Shown piece by piece: positions 32,662 through 41,085 of a stretch of 51,493 nucleotides of DNA (position 1 is its first letter; the number at the start of each line of letters is the position of its first letter). The DNA is from an uncultured Novosphingobium sp. Its GTDB lineage: Bacteria; Pseudomonadota; Alphaproteobacteria; Sphingomonadales; Sphingomonadaceae. The notes beneath the pieces were generated by a model, which worked only from the letters and a program-made list of their open reading frames with translations, was not told the origin of the DNA and did no database searches. The stretch is from assembly GCA_937864195.1 (NCBI GenBank), contig CALMJG010000071.1:1-51493 (forward strand). The letters are read 5' to 3'. The position numbers and the translations under genes are program-made.

Positions 32662-34172
32662 GCCGCGAACAGCGCCTTGAGGCCGGGGGCCGAAGGCTTC
32701 ATCGAGGGCGTGCGGGGGAAATCCTCCACCACCTTGAAATGGACCGGCACCTGATAGGCGATCAGCCGCTCCTTGAGGAACGCCTTCAGCTCTTCCACAT
32801 CGGGCGTTTCCGCCCCATCACGCAGGATCAGCGCGGCGGCGGGCACTTCGCCCAGCCGCGCATCCGCCACGCCGACCACCGCCGCCTCGCGCACGGCGGG
32901 GTGCTGGTGCAGCGCCTTGACCACGTCATCGGGGTGAACCTTGAAGCCGCCGCGGATGATCGCGTTGTCGGCCCGGCCCCGGATGAACAGGAAGCCATCG
33001 GCGTCGAGCACCGCACGGTCGGTGGTACGCAGCCACGCGTCCCCGGCCAGCGGATAGTTCGCGCCCAGCTGGTCGCCCTTGATCTCCAGCAGGCCTTCCT
33101 CGCCATGGGGGAGGACCGCGCCGCTCTCCGCATCGACCACGCGGGCCGCGACGTTCGACTGGACCCGCCCCACCGCGCCGCGCTTGGCGGTCCAGTTGGC
33201 CTTGAAATCATCGAGCGTCCACCCGGCGATGGCCCCGGCAAATTCGGTCGCGCCGTAATTGCCCAGGATCGGGATGCCGTACCTTTCCAGAAAGGCGTCG
33301 ACCAGGTCGGGCGAGAGCGGTGCCGTGCCGGAAATCAGCGCCGACAGGCTGGACAGGTCCGCCGGATCGACATCGGCCTCCAGCAGCATCCGCACCGCCG
33401 ATGGCACCGCGCCCGCCACCTTGGGCCGGTTGCGTCGGATCGCCTCGACCCAACCTTCGACGGTGAACTTCTCCAGCAGGCCGATCTTGCGCCCCGCCGC
33501 CAGCGCGCCGATGCAGCCATAGATCCCGCCGATGTGGGTCAACGGATTGTTGACCATGGTCACGCCCGAGCGCAGCTGCGGCTTCGCGCCATGTTCGCGG
33601 TTGCGCTCGTAACGGGCGAACCCGGCGAAGCTGGCGTCAAAGGCGGCCCGGGTCAGCGGCACGCGCTTGGGGCTGCCGGTCGTGCCGCTGGTCAGCATCT
33701 CGATCGCCACGCCGGGCGAGGTGGTGACACTGCCGCGAGGGCTTTCGAACCCGGGCAGCACCCGCACCCCTTCCAGCCGCGCGCCGATCGCCAGCACTGC
33801 GGTTCCGGCACTGGCAAAGGCATCCGCGATCCCGGGGCGGGCAATGTCGCTTTCATCCGCGATGATCGCCGGCAGGCCCAGCCCTGTGACGTCCGCGAAC
33901 AGCTTGTCGTCCGGCAGGATCGGGTTGAGCGAGACCAGGCAGCGGTCGGTCGACAGCACGGCCAGAATCGCGGCGATGTGCCCTGGCCGGTTGCGCAGCA
34001 TCACGCCGACACGCGCCTCTGCCGGCAGGCCCATGGCATCGAGCGCCGATTCGATCGCGCGCACGACTCGCGCCAGATCGCCCCAGCTGTAGTCACGCCC
34101 TTCGAAGTCGATTTCCGCGCGTTCCGGATCGATCGCCATGATCGCGCGCAGGTTTTCGGTTATGACCGCCAT
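32658..34172 (-). CDS. Acyl-CoA synthetase (AMP-binding ligase), second copy
   Basis: Adenylate-forming enzyme of 504 aa with LTSGTTGSPKRVPLT (phosphate loop), NYGATEFAGA and FIRGRADNAIIRGGFKVHPDD. The C-terminal catalytic-lysine motif is unusual: PRTPSMKPSAPGLK, where most ligases have PRTxSGKIxR. The Lys aligned with the catalytic one is kept but the preceding Gly is Met. It overlaps the upstream SDR by 1 nt and the DUF35 gene by 4 nt. It probably activates a later or shorter acid than the ligase at 5393. Confidence 0.9.
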   Translation of the reverse strand: MAVITENLRAIMAIDPERAEIDFEGRDYSWGDLARVVRAIESALDAMGLPAEARVGVMLRNRPGHIAAILAVLSTDRCLVSLNPILPDDKLFADVTGLGLPAIIADESDIARPGIADAFASAGTAVLAIGARLEGVRVLPGFESPRGSVTTSPGVAIEMLTSGTTGSPKRVPLTRAAFDASFAGFARYERNREHGAKPQLRSGVTMVNNPLTHIGGIYGCIGALAAGRKIGLLEKFTVEGWVEAIRRNRPKVAGAVPSAVRMLLEADVDPADLSSLSALISGTAPLSPDLVDAFLERYGIPILGNYGATEFAGAIAGWTLDDFKANWTAKRGAVGRVQSNVAARVVDAESGAVLPHGEEGLLEIKGDQLGANYPLAGDAWLRTTDRAVLDADGFLFIRGRADNAIIRGGFKVHPDDVVKALHQHPAVREAAVVGVADARLGEVPAAALILRDGAETPDVEELKAFLKERLIAYQVPVHFKVVEDFPRTPSMKPSAPGLKALFAA

Positions 34173-34936
34173 CAGATCGCAATGCCCCCCGCAGCTTCAA
34201 TGACATTGCCGGTTACCCAGCGCGCTTCCTCGCGGCACAGCATCAGGACCGCGCCGGCGATATCGTCGGGCTGACCCATCCGGCCCATCGGCGTGGCCTT
34301 GGCCGTGCCTTCGTCAAAGCCCGGCCGTTCGCGCAGCCGGGCGATGAAATCGGTCGCCACGGCACCGGGCGCGATGAGGTTGCAGGTGATGCCGCGCCTG
34401 GCCACCTCTGCGGCAGTCGAGAAGGTCAGGCTCTGCAGCGCGCGCTTGCCCATCGCATAGCCCGCCGCGAAAGGCTGGGCGACCTTGCCCGAGATCGAGC
34501 CGATGTTCACCACCCGGCCATGATCGCGCAGGCGCGGCAGGGCGGCCTGGGTGACGAGATATGGCCCCCTGGCGTTGACCGCCATCATGCGGTCGAACAG
34601 TTCCTCGGAGCCGCTTTTCAGGCTGGCATCCTGCCCATCGCTGCCGATACCGGCGTTGTTGACCAGAATGTCGAGGTTCGGCGCCGCGCCGAACTCCGCA
34701 TCGACCGCCGCGAACAGCGCTGCAACTCCGGCACTGTCCGAAACGTCGGCCCGAATGGCGATTGCCCGCCCTCCTGCCGATTGTACCTCTTCGACCAGGG
34801 CCTGCGCCTCGGTGTCTGCGCCGCGATAGCAGAACACGACCTCCGCCCCCTCGGCCGCCAGCCGCCGCACGATGGCCGCGCCGATCCCCCGTGCGCCGCC
34901 AGTGACCAGCGCCGTCTTTCCTGCCAAGCATCCCAT
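34172..34936 (-). CDS. SDR family oxidoreductase (first gene of eight-gene operon)
   Basis: Short-chain dehydrogenase of 254 aa: TGGARGIG cofactor loop, NNAGIGS, Ser in NIGSISG and Tyr-x3-Lys in GYAMGKRAL. FabG-like overall, ending EARWVTGNVIEAAGG. ATG 34936 is 64 bp downstream of the TetR gene stop, in a gap holding a perfect inverted repeat (34952-34978). It may convert the P450-derived alcohol to a ketone; this is inference. Confidence 0.9.
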   Translation of the reverse strand: MGCLAGKTALVTGGARGIGAAIVRRLAAEGAEVVFCYRGADTEAQALVEEVQSAGGRAIAIRADVSDSAGVAALFAAVDAEFGAAPNLDILVNNAGIGSDGQDASLKSGSEELFDRMMAVNARGPYLVTQAALPRLRDHGRVVNIGSISGKVAQPFAAGYAMGKRALQSLTFSTAAEVARRGITCNLIAPGAVATDFIARLRERPGFDEGTAKATPMGRMGQPDDIAGAVLMLCREEARWVTGNVIEAAGGIAI

Positions 34937-34951
34937 GCCGGCGATTGTGCC

Positions 34952-34978
34952 GACATATCTTACCTAGTGCAATATGTC
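34952..34978. promoter_or_regulatory. Inverted repeat upstream of eight-gene operon
   Basis: GACATAT (34952-34958) and ATATGTC (34972-34978), perfect 7-bp arms with a 13-bp spacer CTTACCTAGTGCA. The spacer contains ACCTAGT, also part of the four-site element but here on the opposite strand relative to the gene. It lies 16 bp before the start codon at 34936, a good position for a repressor site. Confidence 0.5.
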
Positions 34979-35000
34979 TTTGACGGGTCGCGCGCGTTTA

Positions 35001-35564
35001 TCAGTCGATCAGCGACTGGAAGGCGGCGGCCAGCCAGCGGCGCGTTTCGGCGTCGATGTCACTGGTGAAGGTGCCCAGCGGATAGAGGTCGCGGTAGACT
35101 GTCACGCCGGATGCCAGCGCGGAAAAGCACGCCGCCTTGGCCGCGCCGCGCGGGCCGCCGTACCAGCGGGTCAGCGGTTCGATGAACACTTCCATCAGCA
35201 GGCGGTGAGTGATCGCCCGCGCGGTCGGATCGGCGCTGGCCAGCAGCATCATCGGCAGCGGGTTGCGCTGCCCCGGCACGGTGGCGGTGAGGATATTGAC
35301 CACCTGCTCGCCAAAGGTTTCGCGCTGCAGGGTAGTGATGGTGCGCGCCGCCAGCAGATCGGCCAGGGCCGCTTCGTAGAGTTTTTCCTTCGATCCGAAA
35401 TAGCGGCTGACCAGCGCCGGATTGGCCCCTGCCGCCGCCGTGATCTGACGCAGGCCGGTGTCGAGATAGCCGGTGCGCGAAAAGGCTTCCTGCGCGGCGG
35501 CAAGGATCGCGGCGCGGGTGCGCCGGGCGTCGCGCAAGGGTCTCTTGTCAGCGGATTCAGCCAT
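35001..35564 (-). CDS. TetR-family repressor 1
   Basis: DNA-binding regulator of 187 aa. The N-terminal helix-turn-helix is LRQITAAAGANPALVSRYFG, preceded by RAAILAAAQEAF. The C-terminal domain (from about residue 75) is all-helical and variable, as expected for a ligand pocket. It is divergent from the P450-aldehyde dehydrogenase operon with a perfect palindrome between, and upstream of the eight-gene operon on its own strand. It probably controls one or both; the ligand is unknown. Confidence 0.9.
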   Translation of the reverse strand: MAESADKRPLRDARRTRAAILAAAQEAFSRTGYLDTGLRQITAAAGANPALVSRYFGSKEKLYEAALADLLAARTITTLQRETFGEQVVNILTATVPGQRNPLPMMLLASADPTARAITHRLLMEVFIEPLTRWYGGPRGAAKAACFSALASGVTVYRDLYPLGTFTSDIDAETRRWLAAAFQSLID

Positions 35565-35575
35565 TGACAGGATAT

Positions 35576-35591
35576 GTAAACCACCGTTTAC
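35576..35591. promoter_or_regulatory. Probable TetR operator (P450/TetR divergent promoter)
   Basis: GTAAAC-cacc-GTTTAC, perfect 6-bp arms with a 4-bp spacer, in the 66-bp gap between the TetR start (35564) and P450 start (35631). The size and symmetry match TetR-family operators. Confidence 0.7.
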
Positions 35592-35630
35592 TTAAGGGCA
35601 ATAGCAACCCTGGGAGAGGAGCGCGATTCG

Positions 35631-36824
35631 ATGGCGACAGCTGCGCCCGAACGCCGGCGTGAACCGGTCTACGAATTCGATTACATCAGCGATCCGGCAA
35701 TCGTCGCCGACGTCCACGAAGCCTATTGGCAATTGAAGCAGAAGGCCCCGCCGGTGTTCTGGACATCGGCGCACGGTGGCCATTGGGTGGTTACCAGCGC
35801 CGACGCCGCGATCGAGGTGCTGCGCCATCCCGACCGCTTTTCCAGCCGGTTCCTGTCGATCCCGCCCAATGCGGCCCAGCCGCGCATGATCCCGGAATCG
35901 CTCGATCCGCCCGAGCACCGGCCCTATCGCCAGCTGCTGCGCCCTTATTTCGAAAGCAAGGCGATCGAGCCGCTGGAACCGCGCATCCGCGAGTGGGCGG
36001 AAAAGCTGATCGATAACGTCGCGGCCAAGGGCGAATGCGAATTCGTCGACGCGCTCGGCTCGCGCTTCCCGGTTTCGGTGTTCATGGAGCTGTTCGGCTT
36101 TCCGCTCGACCAGTTCGATTTCTTCCGCGCGACGGTGGTCGAATACTTCAACGCGCAGGTCTCGGTCGAACGTCGCATGGAACTGACCATGCAGATCCTC
36201 GGCACGCTGGGCGCGCTGCTGGAGGCGCGCCGGGCCGAGCCGCAGGACGATCTGGTTTCCAAGCTGATCGCCTCCGAATTCGAGGGCCGCCAGCTCGACC
36301 ATGAAGAGCTGATGTCGATCTGCTTCCTGATGTTCCTGGCGGGCCTCGACACCGTGGTCAACGCGCTGAGCTTTGGCATGCGCCACCTCTCGCACGACGA
36401 GGCGCTGCGCAATCGCATGATCGAGGACCCGGCCGCGATCCCGGCCATCGTCGACGAACTGATGCGCCGCTACACTTTCGTGTCGACCCCGCGCTACATC
36501 ACGCAGGACACCGAGATCGCCGGAACCAAGGTCTACCAGGGTGATTCCGTGCTGGTCCCGCTGCACATGGTGGGCTGGGACGAGAAGCTGACCGAATGCC
36601 CGGCAGAGGTCCGGCTCGATCGGCCGCACTGCCGCCACGCAGGGTTCGGATCGGGCATCCACACCTGCCTTGGCATCCATCTCGCGCGGCTGGAAATGAC
36701 CGTGTTCTATGAAACCTGGGCCAAGAAGATCGGCCATTTCCGCCTGAGCCCGGACCAGCACATCGTCACGCGCGGCGGCTCGGTCCAGGCGATCGAAGCC
36801 CTTCACATCGAGTGGAATTCCTGA
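35631..36824 (+). CDS. Cytochrome P450 (CYP101/P450cam-like) 1
   Basis: Soluble class I P450 of 397 aa that would hydroxylate an unactivated C-H bond. Seen: I-helix LAGLDTVVNALSF with Asp240-Thr241 (the P450cam Asp251-Thr252 pair), ExxR in DELMRR, and the heme loop FGSGIHTCLGIHLAR with Cys346 as the iron ligand. Class I enzymes need a ferredoxin and reductase; none is adjacent. Aldehyde dehydrogenase and SDR genes follow, so stepwise oxidation of a methyl or primary alcohol to an acid is likely (inference). ATG 35631 has GGAGAGGAG upstream. Confidence 0.93.
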   Translation: MATAAPERRREPVYEFDYISDPAIVADVHEAYWQLKQKAPPVFWTSAHGGHWVVTSADAAIEVLRHPDRFSSRFLSIPPNAAQPRMIPESLDPPEHRPYRQLLRPYFESKAIEPLEPRIREWAEKLIDNVAAKGECEFVDALGSRFPVSVFMELFGFPLDQFDFFRATVVEYFNAQVSVERRMELTMQILGTLGALLEARRAEPQDDLVSKLIASEFEGRQLDHEELMSICFLMFLAGLDTVVNALSFGMRHLSHDEALRNRMIEDPAAIPAIVDELMRRYTFVSTPRYITQDTEIAGTKVYQGDSVLVPLHMVGWDEKLTECPAEVRLDRPHCRHAGFGSGIHTCLGIHLARLEMTVFYETWAKKIGHFRLSPDQHIVTRGGSVQAIEALHIEWNS

Positions 36825-36837
36825 GGAGACATACCCC

Positions 36838-38310
36838 ATGTCGGATATCCCTGTCGTTCACCTGCACATCGGCCATGAAAAGCGCACCACCGGGTCTGGC
36901 GGCACGCGCACCCACATCCACCCGGTAACCGGCGAGGCCCTGGCCGAAGTGCCGCTGGCCGGTCCCGCCGAAGTCGAAGAAGCCGTCGCCCGCGCCGAAG
37001 CCGCGCGCGAAGGCTGGCGCCGCACCTCGCCCGAGGCGCGCGGGGCGATCCTCTTCAAGCTGGCCGACCTGCTGATGGAAAACCAGAAGGAATTCGGGCG
37101 GATGGCCGCGCTCGATGGCGGCACGCCGCTGATGCAGGGCGAACGCGGGGTCGAAACCGCGGTCAGCTGGATGCGCTATTACGCCGGCTGGTGCGACAAG
37201 CTGACCGGCGACCTGATGAGCACGTTCGACACGCGCGGGGAGTTTTCCTATTCCGTGCCCGAACCGATCGGCACCATCGGGATCATCAACACCTGGAACG
37301 GCCCGCTGATCGGCATGGGGATGAAGGTTTCCCCGGCGCTGGCAGCCGGCAATTGCGTGATCCTCAAGCCCGCCGAAATCACCCCCTTCGCGCCCGAACT
37401 GTTCGCGCGCTGCTGCAAGGAAGCGGGCATCCCCGACGGCGTGATCTCGGTCCTGCCGGGCACGGGCGAGGCAGGCGACGCCATCGTGCGCCATCCGCGC
37501 GTGCGCAAGATCAGCTTCACCGGCGGGCCGATCACCGCGCGCAAGATCCTCACCGCCGCGGCGGAACAGATCAAGCCGAGCGTGATGGAACTGGGCGGCA
37601 AGAGCGCCAGCCTGGTCTTCCCGGACTGCGACCTGGACGCCGCTGCCGAACGCGCCGTATTCTGGACCATCGGCTGCCTGGCCGGCCAGGGCTGCGCCCT
37701 GCCCACCCGCCAGCTGGTCCACGCCGACATCTATGACGAATTCGTCGCAAAGATGGTCGAGATCGCCAAGCTGTTCAAGGTTGGCGACCCGATGGAACCC
37801 GGCGTGATGGTCGGCCCGGTGATCAGCGCCGCTGCCGTCGAACGCATCACCGGCATGTTCGACCGCGCCGCGGCGGACAACGCCTGCAAGTTCCTGATCG
37901 GCGGCAAGCGCGCCGGGGGCGACCTGGCCAAGGGCAACTTCATCGAACCGACCATCATGGTCGACGTCGACCCGGACCACGAAATCGCCCAGGTGGAGAT
38001 CTTCGGACCCGCGGTCGCGATCCTCAAGTTCCACACCGAGGATGAAGCCGTCGCCATCGCCAACAACAGCGAATACGGGCTGTCCGCCTATATCCAGTCG
38101 AACGACATCCAGCGCGTCCACCGCCTGGCCGAGCGGCTGAATGCGGGCGGCGTCTATGTCAACGGCGGCTTCCAGATCAATTCGCACACCCCCTTCGGCG
38201 GGGTCGGCATTTCCGGCTTCGGCAAGGAAGGCGGCAAGGCCGGGATCGACGAATTCCTCCACTACAAGACCGTAACGATCGGGGTCGGCGCGCCGATCTT
38301 CCCCAAGTAA
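36838..38310 (+). CDS. Aldehyde dehydrogenase
   Basis: NAD(P)-dependent aldehyde dehydrogenase of 490 aa, normal family length. Catalytic residues are all visible: Asn154 (NTWNGPL), Glu251 (MELGGKSA), Cys286 (GQGCALPTRQ); also FTGGPITA for cofactor binding and FGPAVAIL. It lies 13 nt after the P450 stop, consistent with oxidising the aldehyde formed from a P450-produced alcohol to a carboxylate for CoA activation. Confidence 0.93.
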   Translation: MSDIPVVHLHIGHEKRTTGSGGTRTHIHPVTGEALAEVPLAGPAEVEEAVARAEAAREGWRRTSPEARGAILFKLADLLMENQKEFGRMAALDGGTPLMQGERGVETAVSWMRYYAGWCDKLTGDLMSTFDTRGEFSYSVPEPIGTIGIINTWNGPLIGMGMKVSPALAAGNCVILKPAEITPFAPELFARCCKEAGIPDGVISVLPGTGEAGDAIVRHPRVRKISFTGGPITARKILTAAAEQIKPSVMELGGKSASLVFPDCDLDAAAERAVFWTIGCLAGQGCALPTRQLVHADIYDEFVAKMVEIAKLFKVGDPMEPGVMVGPVISAAAVERITGMFDRAAADNACKFLIGGKRAGGDLAKGNFIEPTIMVDVDPDHEIAQVEIFGPAVAILKFHTEDEAVAIANNSEYGLSAYIQSNDIQRVHRLAERLNAGGVYVNGGFQINSHTPFGGVGISGFGKEGGKAGIDEFLHYKTVTIGVGAPIFPK

Positions 38311-38322
38311 GGAGCCGCAGAC

Positions 38323-39111
38323 ATGGCTGACTTCACCAACAACGAGTTCCGCCTCGACGGCAAGGTGGCGATCGTCACCGGCGCCGGCGGGCGCGGCAAT
38401 TCGATCGGACGCGCCTATGCGGTGGCCCTGGCGAACGCCGGCGCCAGCGTGGTCGTCGCCGACCTCAATGGCGACGGCGCGCAGAAGGTCGCGGACGAGA
38501 TCACGGGCATGGGCCACAAGGCGACTGCCGTGCAGGTCGACATCACCGACACCGCCTCGGTCGAGGCCATGGCGGCTTCCGCCAAGGCGGCGTTCGGCGG
38601 GATCGACATCCTGGTCAACAATGCCGCGCTGATGGTCGAGATCGTCGACAAGCCGCTCGTCCAGACCGACCGGGCACGCTTCGACAAGGGCATGGCGGTC
38701 AACGTCTGGGGCGCGATCAATTGCGCCCAGGTCATTGCTCCGCACATGGCGGAACGCGGCGGCGGCGCGATCATCAACCAGGTCTCCGCCGGGGCCTTCC
38801 CGGCGCAGAGCTTCTACGGCGTGACCAAGATCGCGCTGCTGGGCGCGACGACCACGCTGGCCACCGAGCTTGGCAGCCAGAACATCCGCGTCAACGCCAT
38901 CGGCCCGGGCATGACCAAGACCGACGCGGGTCTGGCCCTGACTCCGGAAGACAGCCCGCTGGTCCAGGCGATTTCCTCGCGCACCCCGATCCAGCTGCGC
39001 GACACGCCGGATGCGCTGTGCGGCGCGCTGCTGCTGCTGGTGTCGGACGCCGGGCGCTGGATGACGGGCCAGGTGCTCAACGTCGATGGCGGCTGGGTGA
39101 TGCGGAACTGA
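38323..39111 (+). CDS. SDR family oxidoreductase
   Basis: Short-chain dehydrogenase of 262 aa with TGAGGRGNSIGRA, an expanded cofactor loop, then NNAALM, Ser in NQVSAGA and SFYGVTK (Tyr-x3-Lys). It ends WMTGQVLNVDGGW. Thirteen nt after the aldehyde dehydrogenase. An alcohol dehydrogenase acting between the P450 and aldehyde dehydrogenase is the simplest role, but a hydroxyacyl-CoA role is equally compatible. Confidence 0.9.
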   Translation: MADFTNNEFRLDGKVAIVTGAGGRGNSIGRAYAVALANAGASVVVADLNGDGAQKVADEITGMGHKATAVQVDITDTASVEAMAASAKAAFGGIDILVNNAALMVEIVDKPLVQTDRARFDKGMAVNVWGAINCAQVIAPHMAERGGGAIINQVSAGAFPAQSFYGVTKIALLGATTTLATELGSQNIRVNAIGPGMTKTDAGLALTPEDSPLVQAISSRTPIQLRDTPDALCGALLLLVSDAGRWMTGQVLNVDGGWVMRN

Positions 39112-39127
39112 CCGGGATGACCACTCC

Positions 39128-39601
39128 ATGCCCCTGCTGAACCTGGTGCACATCAACCTGCACGTCACCGACCTCGACAGCTCGATCGATTTCTACGAGC
39201 GGCTCGGGTTCACGGTGATGCACGACCTTGGCCGGAATGAACCCCGGCCGATGCAGGCGATCGAGGTCAGCCCGCTCAGCCAGCATGGCGGGGGCATGGT
39301 GCGCGGCGCGGTGATGTCACTGGGTGACGATCCGCGCTGCAGCACCAAGATCGAACTGATCCAGTACGTCGATCCCGCCCCCACGGCGCGCCCGTTCAAG
39401 CCGAACCACGAAGTGGGGGTGCACCGCATCGCGATCCGGGTGAAGGATATTCACAGCACGGTTGCCGATCTGCGCGCGAAGGGCATCGTGATCCCGAGCG
39501 GGCCCCACGAAGTCTACACGATGGGCGGAACCCAGCGCTATGTCCTGTTCCCTGATCCTGATGAGACCATGCTGGAACTGATCGAACTTTCCCGGGACTG
39601 A
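39128..39601 (+). CDS. VOC superfamily (glyoxalase-like) protein
   Basis: Protein of 157 aa with paired beta-alpha-beta-beta-beta modules: LVHINLHVTDLDSSIDFYER at the start, VGVHRIAIRVKDI in the second module and FPDPDETMLELIE at the end. Likely metal ligands are His8, His near residue 99 and Glu153. The VOC fold covers glyoxalases, extradiol dioxygenases and methylmalonyl-CoA epimerases. At this length, and with RVKDIHSTVADLRAKG, an epimerase, lyase or small-molecule binding role is more likely than ring cleavage. Last gene of the P450 operon, before a strong hairpin. Confidence 0.82.
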   Translation: MPLLNLVHINLHVTDLDSSIDFYERLGFTVMHDLGRNEPRPMQAIEVSPLSQHGGGMVRGAVMSLGDDPRCSTKIELIQYVDPAPTARPFKPNHEVGVHRIAIRVKDIHSTVADLRAKGIVIPSGPHEVYTMGGTQRYVLFPDPDETMLELIELSRD

Positions 39602-39636
39602 GCCAAGGCAACTTGCCGGCAATATCCCGAGAAGCA

Positions 39637-39672
39637 AAAGGGGCGGACCTGCACCGGCAGGTCCGCCCCTTT
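39637..39672. terminator. Bidirectional terminator between VOC and rubredoxin genes
   Basis: Perfect 16-bp arms AAAGGGGCGGACCTGC (39637-39652) and GCAGGTCCGCCCCTTT (39657-39672) around the loop accg. A-rich and T-rich edges on both sides fit termination of both convergent transcripts. Confidence 0.88.
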
Positions 39673-39688
39673 CCTTTGTGCTCAGACC

Positions 39689-39868
39689 TCAATCCTCGTC
39701 GAGCATGAAGTCCGCCTTGGCGGCCGCGCATTCGGGGCAGCACCAGTCGTCTGGAACATCCTCCCACAGGGTGCCCGGCGCGATGCCTTCGTCGGGCCAG
39801 CCGAGCGCTTCGTCATAGACGGTGCCGCAATAGAAGCAGATGAAGCGGCGCTTTCCGGGCTCGCTCAT
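39689..39868 (-). CDS. Rubredoxin
   Basis: One-iron electron carrier of 59 aa. Cys11-x2-Cys14 (CFYCG), Cys44-x2-Cys47 (CPEC) and the family signature YDEALGWPDEGI, PGTLWEDVPDDW are all present. The frame is open further upstream, inside the P450 gene, but ATG 39868 begins the domain. Its ATG overlaps the P450 stop by 4 nt (ATGA), implying translational coupling. Rubredoxins are the usual partners of AlkB-type alkane hydroxylases; none is seen here, so donation to the P450 is suggested by position. No rubredoxin reductase gene is nearby. Confidence 0.95.
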   Translation of the reverse strand: MSEPGKRRFICFYCGTVYDEALGWPDEGIAPGTLWEDVPDDWCCPECAAAKADFMLDED

Positions 39869-41085
39869 TTGACGCTCTTGGGGTCCCAGACCAGTTCGAG
39901 CTGCGTCAGCGTCGCGACCGAACGGGCGCTGACGCGCGGGTTGCTCCCCGGCTTTACCTCGAAGTCCGGAATCCGCTTGAGCCATTCCTCAAGGAATATG
40001 CGCAGTTCGGTGCGGGCGAGGACCGAGCCGACGCAGCGGTGGACGCCGCCGCCGAAGGTGGAGTTCGCGCCCGGCTTCACGCGGGCGAAATCGACGGTCA
40101 GCGGATCGGCGAACTTGGTTTCGTCCAGCCCGTCCATCGGGGTCGGCACCATCACCATGTCGCCGGGCTGCATGGTCACGCCGCCCATCTCGATCTCGGC
40201 CTTCACTTCGCGCGCCAGGATCGCGATCGGAAAGCGGCGCAGCAGTTCCTCGTTGGCATTGGCGATGAGATCGGGATTTTCGACCAACTGGCGGCGATGT
40301 TCGGGGTGAGTGGCGAGGAACTGGGCGTAGAAACCCAGGGTCGAGGCCACGGTGTCCAGCCCGCCCAGCAGCAGCAGCAGGATCATGCCGGTCAGCGGGA
40401 AATCCTCGATCGGCTTGCCCTCGATCTCGGCCTTGACGATGGTCGAGATCAGGTCATTGCCCGGATTGGCGCGGCGTTCGGCCACCTTGGCCATGCCGTA
40501 ACCCATCAGCTTGGCCCCGGCCTCGTTGCGCTCCGCCTCGGTCGCCCCGCGCATCGCGGTTTCGGCGACTTCGGTCAGGTAGGGCCGGTCGGATGCGGGC
40601 AGGCCGACGATTTCCATGAAGATCGCGATCGGCAAATGCTGGGCGAACTGGCCGATGAATTCGCAGTGCCCGTCATGCTTGAACCCGTCGATCAGTTCGA
40701 TCGACAGCTCGCGCGCGCGCTCACCCAGCTTGCCCACGGCCTTGGGCGAAAGCGCCGCCTGGAGCAGCGCGCGGTAGGGCGCATGGTGCGGCGGATCGAG
40801 CTGCAGCGGCACCAGCGGCGGGCGGCCATCGTCGGCAGGCCCGACCATGATCCGGCGCGAGGAGAAGTGGTCGCTGTCGGCCAGCACCTTGGCGACATCC
40901 GCGTTGGTCTTGACGATCCAGTGCCCGCCGTTGCGCGGGGTCCACAGCACCTCTGCCGGATTGCTCTGGAAGATCCGTCGCATCGATCCCTGGTAATCGA
41001 GCCCGTCGACCGGGAAGTCGTAAAGGTCGAAATCGATCACCCGCTCGGGCGGAACGCTAACGGGGGCAGCAAGGGTATCGGTCAT
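39865..41085 (-). CDS. Cytochrome P450 (CYP101/P450cam-like) 2
   Basis: Soluble P450 of 406 aa. I-helix LLGGLDTVASTLGF with Asp244-Thr245, ExxR in NEELLRRF, heme loop FGGGVHRCVGSVLAR with Cys351. ATG 41085 overlaps the TetR stop (ATGA); the frame further upstream is TetR sequence out of frame. Gene order is TetR, P450, rubredoxin with both junctions overlapping, so the three proteins are made together. It differs clearly from P450 1 in the B/C and F/G regions, suggesting another substrate or position. Confidence 0.93.
   Translation of the reverse strand: MTDTLAAPVSVPPERVIDFDLYDFPVDGLDYQGSMRRIFQSNPAEVLWTPRNGGHWIVKTNADVAKVLADSDHFSSRRIMVGPADDGRPPLVPLQLDPPHHAPYRALLQAALSPKAVGKLGERARELSIELIDGFKHDGHCEFIGQFAQHLPIAIFMEIVGLPASDRPYLTEVAETAMRGATEAERNEAGAKLMGYGMAKVAERRANPGNDLISTIVKAEIEGKPIEDFPLTGMILLLLLGGLDTVASTLGFYAQFLATHPEHRRQLVENPDLIANANEELLRRFPIAILAREVKAEIEMGGVTMQPGDMVMVPTPMDGLDETKFADPLTVDFARVKPGANSTFGGGVHRCVGSVLARTELRIFLEEWLKRIPDFEVKPGSNPRVSARSVATLTQLELVWDPKSVK

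Noticed and set aside
39689..39868. Rubredoxin as part of an alkane hydroxylase system
   Set aside because: No AlkB-like membrane protein or rubredoxin reductase is present; the overlap with a P450 is the only functional link.
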